64,000 nt of DNA from Desulfopila inferna (GTDB taxonomy: Bacteria > Desulfobacterota > Desulfobulbia > Desulfobulbales > Desulfocapsaceae): assembly GCF_016919005.1 (NCBI RefSeq), contig NZ_JAFFQE010000007.1:124001-188000 (forward strand). The letters run 5' to 3'. The translations under genes were made by a program, and so were the position numbers. Below are positions 28,515 to 37,618 of this stretch, piece after piece (within the stretch, counting starts at the first letter, position 1; the number at the start of each line of letters is the position of its first letter). Under the pieces are notes generated by a model. It was not told where the DNA came from, did not search any database, and saw only the letters and a list, made by a program, of their open reading frames with translations.

Positions 28515-30902
28515 CTACTTCATCTGCGCGGCTTTTTGTTGCGCCATCTTCCCATGTCGCGGAAACTTCAGGATGAAGTTTGCCCCTTCTTCCGGAGCGG
28601 ACTCAACAGATAATTTGCCCTTATGATTCTCTGATACAATGTAATCAGCGATGGAGAGGCCCAGCCCCGTTCCTTTCTTTTTGCTTTTGGTGGAATAGAA
28701 AGGTTCAAAAATCTTTTCCTTGACCTTGTGATCCATACCCGGACCATTGTCTTTTATTTCCAGCTTGATAGAGTCATTATCGAACCGAATAGTGCAGGTG
28801 ATTTCGGGATTTATTGTTTTTGCGTCAGCCATTGCCTCAGCACTGTTTTTCAAAATATTGAAAAGGACCTGAAGAATTTTCGACTTGCTGCAGTAAAGCA
28901 GCGGGACGTCGTCGGCGAAGTCATAGTTGATTCGAATTTTTTTAAAACTATAATCCCGGTCGAGGCTGTAATCCTTTTTGGCGAGTTCCACGGCTTCACG
29001 GACAATGTCCTCAAATGATTCAAAGGCGAATTCTCCAATGGTCTTCTTGCTGAAAGAGAGCATATCTTCGACTATGATATTCGCCCTTTTCCCGGATGCT
29101 GCCATGTTACCCAGCATGTGCGGTATACCGCGGATCTCCAGGTACCGATGAAGAGCTTCAAAGGAAATGCCGGCCTCTTCGGCGCTCTCCTGATTTTGCG
29201 GGGAATGATGCAGCAGCCTGTTCGAAATCAGGGTGGCAGCCTGCATCATGGAAGTCAGAGGATTTTTGATCTCATGGGCTATCCCGGCGGAGAGGCCGCC
29301 CAAAGTGAGCATCTTCTCGGTCTGGATAATAATTTCCTGGGTCATCTTATACTCGGTCATGTCGGTTATGGAGCCCTCAAGATAGAGATTCCTGCCCTTC
29401 TCATCCACCACGTTTCTACAATAGAGCAGTGCGGTAATTATTGAACCGTCCTTGCACAGCAGGTCTTCTTCCAGTTGGGCGCTGCCATTTTCAAGCACCT
29501 GATTGATAAGGTGGTTGTGGAGTTCGGGCTTGACAAAGAGATCGTTTTTAAGATTGTCATAGCTGCTCAGCACATCTTCGGGTGAATCGCATTTGAGAAT
29601 TTTTGCCAGTGCATGGTTTACTTTGAGAAAATTTCCATGCAGGGAAGCCTGGAATAAACCTTCGATGGCGTTTTCAAAAATGCCCCGGAAGTTACGTTCA
29701 CTTTGCTGTAGTTTTTTCTCCGCTTTTTTGCGCATCAGTATATTGATGATCAAGGCGAGAATGATAAAAAACAAGAGCGTAATGAAGATTGCCGAAAAGA
29801 GAAGAACCTGCCTATGCCTCTCTACAAATGACTCTGGCTTGTTGATGATGATGGCTTCATCCGGCAGTTTGTCGACGGGAATTGCAAACTTCTGTAAATA
29901 AGTGTAGTCGAACATGAAAGTATTCGGGCTTTGGGACAGCTGTGCGGGTGGTGGGCTATGTCCCTGAAGAAAGTACATGAGCAATTTAGCGGCGGCCTCA
30001 CCCTGGTGATACCCGCTGGTCAGCATGCCTCCGATTATTCCCAGGCCCAGATTGAAGCTCCATGATCCATATATAGGTACAGGGGAGGCCTGTGCAATCA
30101 TCGAGATACTTTCATCATAATCAAAAATGTTGCCGTTGCTGTCTCTGAAAAAGAAGGTATAAAAAATAAGAGATTGCGGCGGCAGGTTGGCGACTGTCTG
30201 CAAAAGCCTGGTCATGGAAATGTTGTCAGCATATGAAAAGGTTATCTGCGGTTGATATCTTCGCGCGGCTTCCACTATGCTCGGGGCCATCTTTTTTCCG
30301 GTTGTGGTCTGGTCGTTGATGATAAAGATGCGTTGAGTATCCGGATGGATTGACAACATCAGGTCGAAGGTTGCACCGATATCGGCTTCTTCGTTTATGC
30401 CGTAGAAATCGACAAGACCAGAAAGGTCTTCCTCCTGCAGATAATTGGTCCCGCAGAAAACGACAGTGGCGGCAGGAAAAAGATCTTTGACATACTCCCT
30501 CAGGAAGAGAAAGGCCGAATCATCGCTTGCCAGGACATAATCGATTTCGATATCCTGGTATTTTTCGGCGAGGCTGTGGAAGAGCAAAGCAAATCTCTCT
30601 TCTGAATAATGCCGTTTCATATCCATATATTCCAGATAGATAGCCATCGACGGGGGAGTAGGCTGCAAAACGTCCATAATCCCTCGTAAAATTTCATCAG
30701 ACCATTTGTAGCCGATATGGTACGAGTTCAGGATAAGGATATTTTGTTTGTTCTCTTCGGCACTCGCCTGCGGCAATAAGGTAGTGGTGGGTATCGCAAG
30801 AAAAAGGAGCAAGAGCAAAAGAACGGTAAGATTTTTCTCCAGAGTGGATGGTGGGCGTGGTTTGCTCTTCGCTGGTCCGGTGCTGTCAATACTCTGCATC
30901 AT
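28515..30902 (-). CDS. Membrane histidine kinase with periplasmic ABC-type substrate-binding sensor and PAS domain
   Basis: A 795-residue sensor. A hydrophobic segment (about 28-48) acts as signal or anchor. Residues about 52-350 resemble ABC substrate-binding proteins of the pfam04392 type (ILILNSYHIGYKWSDEI, DYVLASDDSAFLFL, VVFCGTNY, GGMLTSGYHQGEAAAKLL). A second helix (about 372-395) crosses the membrane, followed by a PAS domain (NFRGIFENAIEGLFQ). The HisKA H-box is GIAHEIKNPL. The ATPase has N-box NILKNSAEAM, DNGPGM and GTGLGLS. It has no receiver domain and no adjacent regulator, so its partner is unknown. The sensor may read a small periplasmic ligand, perhaps an amino acid or purine, but this is not shown. 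Confidence 0.88.
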   Translation of the reverse strand: MMQSIDSTGPAKSKPRPPSTLEKNLTVLLLLLLFLAIPTTTLLPQASAEENKQNILILNSYHIGYKWSDEILRGIMDVLQPTPPSMAIYLEYMDMKRHYSEERFALLFHSLAEKYQDIEIDYVLASDDSAFLFLREYVKDLFPAATVVFCGTNYLQEEDLSGLVDFYGINEEADIGATFDLMLSIHPDTQRIFIINDQTTTGKKMAPSIVEAARRYQPQITFSYADNISMTRLLQTVANLPPQSLIFYTFFFRDSNGNIFDYDESISMIAQASPVPIYGSWSFNLGLGIIGGMLTSGYHQGEAAAKLLMYFLQGHSPPPAQLSQSPNTFMFDYTYLQKFAIPVDKLPDEAIIINKPESFVERHRQVLLFSAIFITLLFFIILALIINILMRKKAEKKLQQSERNFRGIFENAIEGLFQASLHGNFLKVNHALAKILKCDSPEDVLSSYDNLKNDLFVKPELHNHLINQVLENGSAQLEEDLLCKDGSIITALLYCRNVVDEKGRNLYLEGSITDMTEYKMTQEIIIQTEKMLTLGGLSAGIAHEIKNPLTSMMQAATLISNRLLHHSPQNQESAEEAGISFEALHRYLEIRGIPHMLGNMAASGKRANIIVEDMLSFSKKTIGEFAFESFEDIVREAVELAKKDYSLDRDYSFKKIRINYDFADDVPLLYCSKSKILQVLFNILKNSAEAMADAKTINPEITCTIRFDNDSIKLEIKDNGPGMDHKVKEKIFEPFYSTKSKKKGTGLGLSIADYIVSENHKGKLSVESAPEEGANFILKFPRHGKMAQQKAAQMK

Positions 30903-31151
30903 AGAGGATAAAAAAAGGTATCACATTCAACGCCTGGGCAATAGGAAAACTGACATCAACTTTTGACGCAGCACAGTCGGAAATCCCTACTTCAGCAACA
31001 AGTTATACAGGAGAAGGAATACCGTCCTCATAGGAAGAGTATATGCTCAAGCCCTGAATAAGTGAATAAATATTTTGATAATTCCTTCTAAATGTTTACT
31101 TTTTTGGTGGAAAGCTGAAATCAGTCCAGTCAATCTATAATGGAGGCGGGA

Positions 31152-32054
31152 ATGAGAATATTTATCACTGGAGGCACCGGATTTGTCGGAACACATCTGA
31201 CCGGAAAGCTGCTCGAACGCGGCGATGATGTAACCGTAGTCAGCTTCACCGGAAAAAAACATCTCGAAGACCATCCTGCTCTGCATATAGTTAAGGGGGA
31301 CACCACCAAAGAGGGGGAGTGGCAGAAAGGGCTCGGTGAATACGATGTCATCATCAACCTTACCGGACGATCGATTTTCAAATTCTGGTCCGAATCATAT
31401 AAAGAGCAGATATATTCGAGCAGAATTCTCACTACCCGCAATGTCGTGCAGGCTCTCCCGGAGAACTCCGATAGTATTTTGCTGAGTGCCTCTGCAGTTG
31501 GATATTATGGTGACCGCGGTGATGACGAGGTCGATGAAAACGCCGGTCCCGGTTCCGACTTCCTCGCCAAAGTGGGAAAGGATTGGGAAAATGAAGCCTT
31601 TGAAGCCCGGAAGAAGGGGGTTCGAGTGGCTACTACCCGGTTCGGTGTGGTTCTGGGAAAAGGCGGAGGTGCCCTTGAGACGATGGAGACCCCATTCAAG
31701 GCGGGACTGGGAGGAACAATCGGCAGCGGCTGGCAATGGTTCTCCTGGATTCATATTGATGACCTTGCCGCAGCGCTGTTGTTTCTGATGGATGGCAGTG
31801 GACTGGATGGGCCCTTTAACGTAACCTCGCCCGGGAGCGTTCGCCAGAAGGACTTTGCAAAAGAACTGGGCAGGGCTCTCCACAGACCTACCTTCATACC
31901 TGTCCCTTCCTTTGTCCTGAAAACACTTGGCGGAGAGTTTGGCCAAATGCTGCTGCAGGGGCAGAAGGTTGCACCGCGAAAGCTTCTGGAGCATGGGTTT
32001 GTTTTTCAATATACGCAACTGGAGGGAGCTTTTCAGGACATCTTCGGCAACTAA
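31152..32054 (+). CDS. TIGR01777-family NAD(P)-dependent epimerase (YfcH-like)
   Basis: A 300-residue SDR. The N-terminal Rossmann loop is ITGGTGFVGTHL, and family signatures INLTGRSIF, LLSASAVGYYGDRG and WFSWIHIDDLAAALLFL follow. The ATG at 31152 has GGAGG five bases upstream and starts right at the beta strand; an earlier in-frame ATG at 31140 would place that GGAGG inside the gene. E. coli YfcH is the relative; the substrate is unknown. It is a single gene, flanked on the right by a long family D repeat. Confidence 0.88.
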   Translation: MRIFITGGTGFVGTHLTGKLLERGDDVTVVSFTGKKHLEDHPALHIVKGDTTKEGEWQKGLGEYDVIINLTGRSIFKFWSESYKEQIYSSRILTTRNVVQALPENSDSILLSASAVGYYGDRGDDEVDENAGPGSDFLAKVGKDWENEAFEARKKGVRVATTRFGVVLGKGGGALETMETPFKAGLGGTIGSGWQWFSWIHIDDLAAALLFLMDGSGLDGPFNVTSPGSVRQKDFAKELGRALHRPTFIPVPSFVLKTLGGEFGQMLLQGQKVAPRKLLEHGFVFQYTQLEGAFQDIFGN

Positions 32055-32064
32055 CATTTAGATA

Positions 32065-32222
32065 CCTGATAACCCTGGAACTCAGCATTTTCGGTCCAGG
32101 CCGAAACTGCTCTTTCATCGGGACGTCACAAACCCGTCCATGAGGGCTTCTCTGCAGCCGTCTGGCTGCAGATCCTTGAAAAGAGAGTTCCTGCCTTGAG
32201 CTGAGGAATAGGGGGAATCAGG
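32065..32222. repeat. Family D palindromic element, long form
   Basis: CCTGATAACCCTGGAACTCAGCAT at the left is inverted at the right as GAGCTGAGGAATAGG-GGGAATCAGG. The interior matches 10951-11112 (CTTTCATCGGGACG, AACCCGTCCATG, GGCTGCAGA, GAAAAGA). Confidence 0.72.
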
Positions 32223-32258
32223 TTTGATACTTTCGCAAAAAGTCATTGAAAGTGCCTG

Positions 32259-32314
32259 GATGGACTCTACGATAAGCACCCGTACGGGCATAAAACTCCG
32301 ACTTCGAAAAGCTT
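32259..32314 (-). repeat. Family E interspersed repeat, copy 2 (reverse)
   Basis: GATGGACTCTACGATAAGC, CCGTACGGGCATAAAACTC and CGACTTCGAAAAGCTT are the reverse complement of the element at 21070, and the sequence is self-complementary in CCGTACGGG. Confidence 0.7.
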
Positions 32315-32449
32315 ACCAGGCGTAGCTGAAACGCCCTGTAAAACCTTTTCTTCCGTTGAGTGAAAATAAGGTTTTTATGACGCCGTCAATTCTGGTAATT
32401 TACCATTTTCAACGAGCCGCGCAGTGAATGAATAAACCTGGAGCATTAC

Positions 32450-34474
32450 ATGTCTGAACAGCACAAAATATATGCCAAAACAGCCTGTCCGCTGGACTGC
32501 CCGGACAGCTGCGGTCTTGTTGCCACGGTTGAAAATGGCAAGGTGACCGGCCTTTCCGGAGATTATGAACACCCTTATACCCGGGGGATCATTTGCCGGA
32601 AAATGAAAAGCTATCACCAGCGGCTCTACTCAAAAGACCGCATACTTTTTCCCATGAAGAGAACGGGGAAAAAGGGGGACAGTCGCTTTACTCGAATCAG
32701 CTGGGATGATGCCTATTCCATGATTGTTGAGAGGACTGCAGCCATAAAGGAAGAATTTGGCGGGGAAACTATCCTGCCCTTTGTCTATGCCGGCAATATG
32801 GGAGCCATGAACCGCTTTGCCGGATATCCGCTCTTTCACAAACTGGGAACATCGAGGCTGGAGGAAACCATCTGCTCGACAGCTGCCAAGGCGGGCTGGA
32901 AAAGTCAATGCGGCGATATCCCGGGCTCTCCTCCAGAGAAAGCTGAAGATGCTGAATTGGTAATAATCTGGGGGAGCAATACCAAGGTCACCAATCTGCA
33001 CTTTTGGCCCTATGTCGCCGCCGCCCGCAAAAAAGGGGCAAAGCTGGTGGTAATAGATCCGTATCGTAATGATACGGCGGCATCAGCGGATCTCCACCTG
33101 AAGGTCGAACCGGGAGGAGATACCGCCCTGGCCCTGGCACTTTTGAAAATCCTGGTGGGGAAAGAAGCTGTCGATTACTCCTTTATCGAGAACTCGACGA
33201 GCGGCTTCGAGGAACTAAAAAGATATTTAGACTCCATATCGACGGTTGATTGTGTGCGTCAGAGCGGAATAGAGCAAGCTCGGATCAGTGCACTGGCAGA
33301 GAGCCTGCAGAGCACGGCAAAAATCTTTATCCGCATCGGTATCGGCATGACCCGGCACAGCAGGGCCGGTCTGGGCATTCGCGGTATTACTTCGCTTGCC
33401 GCCGCTCTAGGTCTTTTCGACGGCGGGGAAGGGCGGGGCGTACTGCTCTCCTCTGCCGCCTATGTCGGCAACCAGGAAATTCTGACCTGGCCCTCTCTGG
33501 CAGAAAAAAAGACCCGGCGGTTCAACATGGTGCAGCTGGGCAACTGCCTCACCAGTGCAAATCCTCCCGTTAAGATGCTTATGGTCTATAATGCCAATCC
33601 ATTATCAGTCACCCCGGACAGCGGCCTGGTGAGGCAGGCCCTGGCGAACGAGGAGCTCTTCACCGTCGTCCATGAGCAGGTAATGACTCCGACCGCAAAA
33701 TACGCGGACCTTCTCCTGCCTGCCACCACCTTTCTGGAAAACCGTGATCTCTATACCGGATACGGCCATTTTTATCTCTCCGTTGTCGATCCTGTCATAG
33801 AACCGCTGGGCGAAGCGAAATCCAACTTTGTCTTCTATCAGGAACTTGCGGAAAAATTCGGCTATGATGACCCGCCCTTCAGACAGACTCTCGATCAACG
33901 AATGACCGCCTATCTCGAAACGCTTGCGGGGCTGCCGGACTGTATTAATATCAAAGATATGAAAAACGGCGAGGCTATCCGTTCGACCAGGTGGTCAGGG
34001 GGAGAGCCTCTTTTCAGTCCGGAGAAGGGGAGATACACCTTTATCCAGGACCAGGACCCCAGCCTGCCGCGTACCGCCTGCCTTCTTGAGGGAGACGAAT
34101 TCGACAACGCCGATTATCCTGCGAGGTTTCCGTTCAAGCTGATCACGCCGCCGCATATGGATCTGCTCAATTCCACATTTGGTGAGCGGTATGAAGGGCA
34201 TCCCGGGGAGGTAATCATTCATCCGCAGGACGCCGAAGAATGCGGAGTGCAGGATAAGGAGCTGATCACTCTCTACAATAATAGAGGCTGGAACAGAAGA
34301 AAGGCGAAAATCAGCGACACCACCCGCAAAGGACTGCTGGTCGCCGAGGGCATATTCTGGCAATACGACAATCACCCATCAGGAGTGAATGATCTCACTT
34401 CCCAGAAGTTAACGGATATGGGAGGTGGTGGAACTTTCCATGAGTCACGGGTGGCTGTGTTGAAAAAAACCTGA
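32450..34474 (+). CDS. Cytoplasmic molybdopterin oxidoreductase (DMSO reductase family)
   Basis: A 674-residue catalytic subunit with bis-MGD cofactor. An N-terminal 4Fe-4S motif CPLDCPDSC with the fourth Cys in GIICRK starts at residue 13. The Mo-bis-MGD domains include the WGSNTKVTNLHFWP dinucleotide region, VVIDPYRNDTA and YNANPLSVTPD. The C-terminal MoCoBD segment has VIIHPQDAEECG. The candidate Mo ligand is the Cys of EETICSTAAKAG. There is no twin-arginine leader, so unlike many relatives it should be cytoplasmic. No electron-transfer subunit is adjacent; the racemase gene follows at 47 bp. The substrate is unknown. Confidence 0.87.
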   Translation: MSEQHKIYAKTACPLDCPDSCGLVATVENGKVTGLSGDYEHPYTRGIICRKMKSYHQRLYSKDRILFPMKRTGKKGDSRFTRISWDDAYSMIVERTAAIKEEFGGETILPFVYAGNMGAMNRFAGYPLFHKLGTSRLEETICSTAAKAGWKSQCGDIPGSPPEKAEDAELVIIWGSNTKVTNLHFWPYVAAARKKGAKLVVIDPYRNDTAASADLHLKVEPGGDTALALALLKILVGKEAVDYSFIENSTSGFEELKRYLDSISTVDCVRQSGIEQARISALAESLQSTAKIFIRIGIGMTRHSRAGLGIRGITSLAAALGLFDGGEGRGVLLSSAAYVGNQEILTWPSLAEKKTRRFNMVQLGNCLTSANPPVKMLMVYNANPLSVTPDSGLVRQALANEELFTVVHEQVMTPTAKYADLLLPATTFLENRDLYTGYGHFYLSVVDPVIEPLGEAKSNFVFYQELAEKFGYDDPPFRQTLDQRMTAYLETLAGLPDCINIKDMKNGEAIRSTRWSGGEPLFSPEKGRYTFIQDQDPSLPRTACLLEGDEFDNADYPARFPFKLITPPHMDLLNSTFGERYEGHPGEVIIHPQDAEECGVQDKELITLYNNRGWNRRKAKISDTTRKGLLVAEGIFWQYDNHPSGVNDLTSQKLTDMGGGGTFHESRVAVLKKT

Positions 34475-34521
34475 ATGATGGATTCGCCATCTTCAGTAAC
34501 AAACCAAAAAAGAGAAATAGC

Positions 34522-35214
34522 ATGAAAAATATCGGCCTGCTTGGCGGGATGAGCTGGGAATCGACCCTGGAATATTACAGAGCCTTGAACAAAGGAGTGC
34601 AGGAGGCTCTGGGCGGTCTCCATTCGGCACGGATAGTGATGCATAGTGTTGATTTCGACCCGATCGAGGCCATGATGCAGAGGGGTGAATGGGATGCAAT
34701 TGCACGAGTTTTAGGTAATGCTGCCGAAGGACTGGAGAAGGCGGGGGCGGATTTCTTTCTTATCTGCACCAACACCATGCACAAGCTTGCCGCCGACATC
34801 GAAAGCAGGGTCGATATACCGCTTTTGCATATTGCCGATGCCACTGCTGAAGTCCTGCAGACACATGGTATCACCAGGGTCGGGCTATTAGGCACGGCCT
34901 TTACCATGGAACAGGATTTCTACAGAGAAAGATTGCTGGAATACGATGTAGATGTCGTGATTCCGGAGGTCGAAGACCGGAAGATCGTCAATAATGTCAT
35001 TTTTACGGAACTCTGCCGCGGCAAAGTCAACGCTGATTCCCGAAGAGAATATATACGCATCATGAAGGCGCTGACGGAGAGGAGAGCCGAGGCTATTCTT
35101 TTCGGCTGCACGGAAATAGGGATACTGGTGGATCAGAAGGATGTCGACATCCAACTTTTCGATACAACCCCTATTCATGCGGCCAGCGCGGTGCGCATGG
35201 CTTTAGCGGAGTGA
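34522..35214 (+). CDS. Aspartate/glutamate racemase family protein
   Basis: A 230-residue cofactor-independent racemase. The N-terminus IGLLGGMSWEST is the YgeA/aspartate racemase signature. The two catalytic cysteines are seen in CTNTMHK and FGCTEIG. The enzyme would interconvert L- and D-aspartate or a related amino acid. It lies 47 bp after the molybdopterin oxidoreductase and is probably co-transcribed, although no metabolic link is evident. The length and both cysteines are normal, so it is likely active. Confidence 0.93.
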   Translation: MKNIGLLGGMSWESTLEYYRALNKGVQEALGGLHSARIVMHSVDFDPIEAMMQRGEWDAIARVLGNAAEGLEKAGADFFLICTNTMHKLAADIESRVDIPLLHIADATAEVLQTHGITRVGLLGTAFTMEQDFYRERLLEYDVDVVIPEVEDRKIVNNVIFTELCRGKVNADSRREYIRIMKALTERRAEAILFGCTEIGILVDQKDVDIQLFDTTPIHAASAVRMALAE

Positions 35215-35227
35215 ACTACGGAGCGAA

Positions 35228-35572
35228 CTATATTGTTATGAGTTTCTCATCATTTTGCAGTATTTCGGTGAGCGGCTCGCCCCAATAAATGACCTCCACC
35301 CCAAGCTTTTCCAGCTTCTCTGTGACTCCCAGCTGGTCAGCGCAGGCCTTGCACGCGGAAATATGTACGCCTTCCTGCTGTGCCTCTGCCACTTTTTCGA
35401 AGAGCTTCACATCTTCACTGACAAGCAGGGCGGGAGCGCCCCAGATAATGATGGTGACCTTTTTCCACCATCCTTGGCGCATGGCATTGATGCTATACAT
35501 AAACACCATTTTTTCAGCGGTTATCTTGCTGTCGCTGGTCCAGAGAATATAGAGATTATCTTTTTTCCTCAT
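35228..35572 (-). CDS. DsrE-family protein
   Basis: A 114-residue protein with the DsrE/F-like fold: LYILWTSDSK at the N-terminus, a central VTIIIWGAPALLVSED, and the cysteine pair in HISACKACADQLGV at the position where DsrE-type sulfur carriers keep their active Cys. It may bind or transfer sulfur, in keeping with a sulfur-metabolising host, but tus or dsr genes are not adjacent. It is convergent with the racemase gene. Its ATG overlaps the end of a truncated upstream reading frame (35556-35672). Confidence 0.82.
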   Translation of the reverse strand: MRKKDNLYILWTSDSKITAEKMVFMYSINAMRQGWWKKVTIIIWGAPALLVSEDVKLFEKVAEAQQEGVHISACKACADQLGVTEKLEKLGVEVIYWGEPLTEILQNDEKLITI

Positions 35573-35672
35573 GCCCGTACTCCTTGAGTTGACCTTTATC
35601 GATAAAGAAGGAGCAGCCGGTTATATAGTCACCTGAAAAGTCGAGAGCAGCTCCCAGTGGCTGGATAAATTA
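35556..35672 (-). pseudogene. Possible 3' remnant of a gene overlapping the dsrE-like start
   Basis: An open frame with coding-like composition runs into a TAA at 35556-35558, overlapping the first codons of the DsrE gene. It contains GAALDFSGDYITGCSFF and IDKGQLKEYG. There is no ATG, GTG or TTG in the open part, and an in-frame stop precedes it, so it looks like the tail of a lost gene that was once translationally coupled to dsrE. Confidence 0.3.
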
Positions 35673-35779
35673 AATAGAGATACAAAGCCGGAAATCGGAT
35701 CTTTACGGCGCCATCAAACGTCAGTTTCAACTATCAGATTTTTCATTCAAAAAGTCAAGGTACACTATCCTCAGCGAGG

Positions 35780-36466
35780 TCAATTTTTCATGAATGCGGC
35801 CAGAGCACTCCGTAGAGGACAGTCGGCTGAAATTTCCCTGCCCGAGCGGTAGGATTCCAGAACTTCAACGGATCGTGCCGCCAGCAGCCGGCGGATCTCG
35901 CGTCTCTTCCCCTGTATTCGGACGATGCGCATCGAATCATATGCGGTGGTGTGATGACGCATCCAGGCAATTACTGCTGCCGCGGCACGCTCAGCAATAG
36001 TTATCCGCTGTGTTCTGGCCACCGTGCCGCTGCCGACAGGTGTTGCATGAGCGCAAACATATACTGCAATAAGCTCGGCTTCCTTCCGATATTTGTGGTC
36101 AAAAGCGAGAAAGGAGAGTACGGCATTGTGGAATTCGTCGACATACTTTTTATGATTGACTTCCTTCCTGGCCTGTTCCTGTTCTCTTTTTCTGGCATAT
36201 GCAGGTGTTGAACGGGTCTCTTCAACTTCTTTTACACTGGAGAGAATATCAGTTGTCTTTGCCCAGATACCTTTTGAAATAATACGCTTTCCCCTCTTCA
36301 CCTGAACAACCCAGGTTTCTCCTTTAGCCTTCACTTTTCTGGTAACGGCGGCATCGCCAGCGCCAAGGAAAGACCAGTCGGCCGGTGGAGTAAGGACTTC
36401 TCCGTCCTCCGATAATACGGTCCCTTTTCTGTAGCCGGGTTTGACGATACGATGTGTAAATGTCAT
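35780..36466 (-). CDS. DUF2293 domain protein
   Basis: A 228-residue soluble protein. Its second half (about 110-200) contains HATPVGSGTVARTQRI, the conserved block of DUF2293, then an Arg-rich region RIVRIQGKRREIRRLLA. The first half is basic, has ADWSFLGAGDAAVTRKVK and a predicted helix with many Arg, Lys and Glu. The family has no established function; the high charge suggests nucleic-acid or ribosome contact. It is monocistronic, and the gap upstream is repeat-rich. Confidence 0.78.
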   Translation of the reverse strand: MTFTHRIVKPGYRKGTVLSEDGEVLTPPADWSFLGAGDAAVTRKVKAKGETWVVQVKRGKRIISKGIWAKTTDILSSVKEVEETRSTPAYARKREQEQARKEVNHKKYVDEFHNAVLSFLAFDHKYRKEAELIAVYVCAHATPVGSGTVARTQRITIAERAAAAVIAWMRHHTTAYDSMRIVRIQGKRREIRRLLAARSVEVLESYRSGREISADCPLRSALAAFMKN

Positions 36467-36842
36467 GATTTAAATTAAAAAATTTATAATAGATTCTTTC
36501 GGAATGGGAAGTACCCGCCCAAGCGTATAATCAACGCCCGCTGTAGTACCAGTTTATCTAAAAAATTTCAATAATGGCGTCTAAAAAAGCTTGATCTTCC
36601 GCGTTCCAGGTTTTTTGCAGGCAGAAGGGCCTGCGAAAATCACATGTCGAACCTTTTATCTGACCATCTGACATTGAGGGCAGCAAGAATTTTTCACTTG
36701 CTTGTATGGCGCCGGTAATCAAAACCAGCCAACTGAGCTGGATCAGAGCATTGGCTAAAGAGGGTATTCTTGTTTTTTTGTAACTCTCAATGAACTAAGC
36801 GGCGGTTTTTCAGGAATGAGATACTCATGTTACCCGCAGGAA
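36467..36842. repeat. 376-bp gap with family B and family F-like repeats
   Basis: 36573-36675 is a family B copy (ATGGCGTC, AAAAAAGCTTGAT, inner stem GCAGGCAGAAGGGCCTGC, then TCGAACCTTTTATCTGACCATCT). 36720-36830 resembles family F (CCAACTGAGCTGGATCAG and GGTTTTTCAGGAATGAGATACT), ending close to the baeR stop. The promoter of the DUF2293 gene must be near 36480-36540. No gene is seen. Confidence 0.6.
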
Positions 36843-37523
36843 TCAGGTGTTCAAGGTGTAGCCGATTCCGTAGATGGTGGTGATAATGTCTTGATCGGGT
36901 AGAACTTCGGCAATTTTTCTGCGCAGGTTTTTGACATGGCTGTCGATAGTTCTGTCATAGCCGTCGAACTGGTAGCCCTGTACCTTGTCCAGTAGTTCAC
37001 TGCGCGAGAAAACCCGTCCAGGTGAGGAGATCAATACATTTAGAAGTCCAAATTCACTGGGGGTGAGGTTAAGGGTTTTCCCCGCGGCGGTGACCTGATG
37101 TGTCTGCTCATCAAGTACAAGGTATCCAGCGACCAATCGCTGCGGCGCCTCGATGCTGCGCGCTCTGCGCAGCACGGCTCTGACTCGGGCCACAACCTCC
37201 CGTGGACTGAACGGCTTGCAGATATAATCGTCGGCGCCTATTTCCAGTCCGATCAGGCGATCAACCTCCTCGATCTTGGCGGTGATCATAATAACAGGTA
37301 CATCGGAAAATTTTCTCACTTCACGGCAGATGGTGATGCCATCCATGCCCGGCAGCATCAAATCGAGCAGAATCAGGGCGGGCCGGTCCGCTCGTATTGC
37401 CGCAACTGCCGTATCCCCCCGGTGCAGACAGGTTGTTCTGAATCCCTCCTTTTCAAGATAATCCCTGAGGAGATCGGCAATTTTCAATTCATCTTCGACA
37501 ATCAGTATATGTTCATTAGCCAT
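36843..37523 (-). CDS. OmpR-family response regulator, BaeR-like
   Basis: A 226-residue two-domain regulator. The receiver domain has IVEDELKIADLL, the phosphorylated Asp in LILLDLMLPGMDG and the Lys in CKPFSPRE. The C-terminal winged helix has LTPSEFGLLNVL and YDRTIDSHVKNLRRK. It is downstream of a BaeS-like kinase on the same strand. The divergent efflux operon at 39407 is the likely target, since BaeR-type regulators control exporters. Assignment as BaeR is by neighbourhood and overall similarity. Confidence 0.92.
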   Translation of the reverse strand: MANEHILIVEDELKIADLLRDYLEKEGFRTTCLHRGDTAVAAIRADRPALILLDLMLPGMDGITICREVRKFSDVPVIMITAKIEEVDRLIGLEIGADDYICKPFSPREVVARVRAVLRRARSIEAPQRLVAGYLVLDEQTHQVTAAGKTLNLTPSEFGLLNVLISSPGRVFSRSELLDKVQGYQFDGYDRTIDSHVKNLRRKIAEVLPDQDIITTIYGIGYTLNT

Positions 37524-37561
37524 TATTATTTTTTCTGCTATTGATCATTTTTGACGGCGTT

Positions 37562-37610
37562 GAGATAAGCATCCGTGCGGACATAAACTCCGACTTCAAG
37601 AAAGTTCGAT
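37562..37610 (-). repeat. Family E repeat fragment between baeS-like and baeR-like genes
   Basis: GATAAGCATCCGTGCGGAC and ATAAACTCCGACTTC..AAGTTCGAT are the reverse of the element at 21070. It occupies most of the 95-bp spacer inside the two-component operon. Confidence 0.65.
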
Positions 37611-37618
37611 CTCCATTG

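Larger units (their letters stand above)
32055..32449. other. 395-bp gap with family D and E repeats
   Basis: A long family D element (32065-32222) is followed by a reversed family E element (32259-32314). The remaining 130 bp precede the oxidoreductase gene and hold no clear promoter or ORF. Confidence 0.6.
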
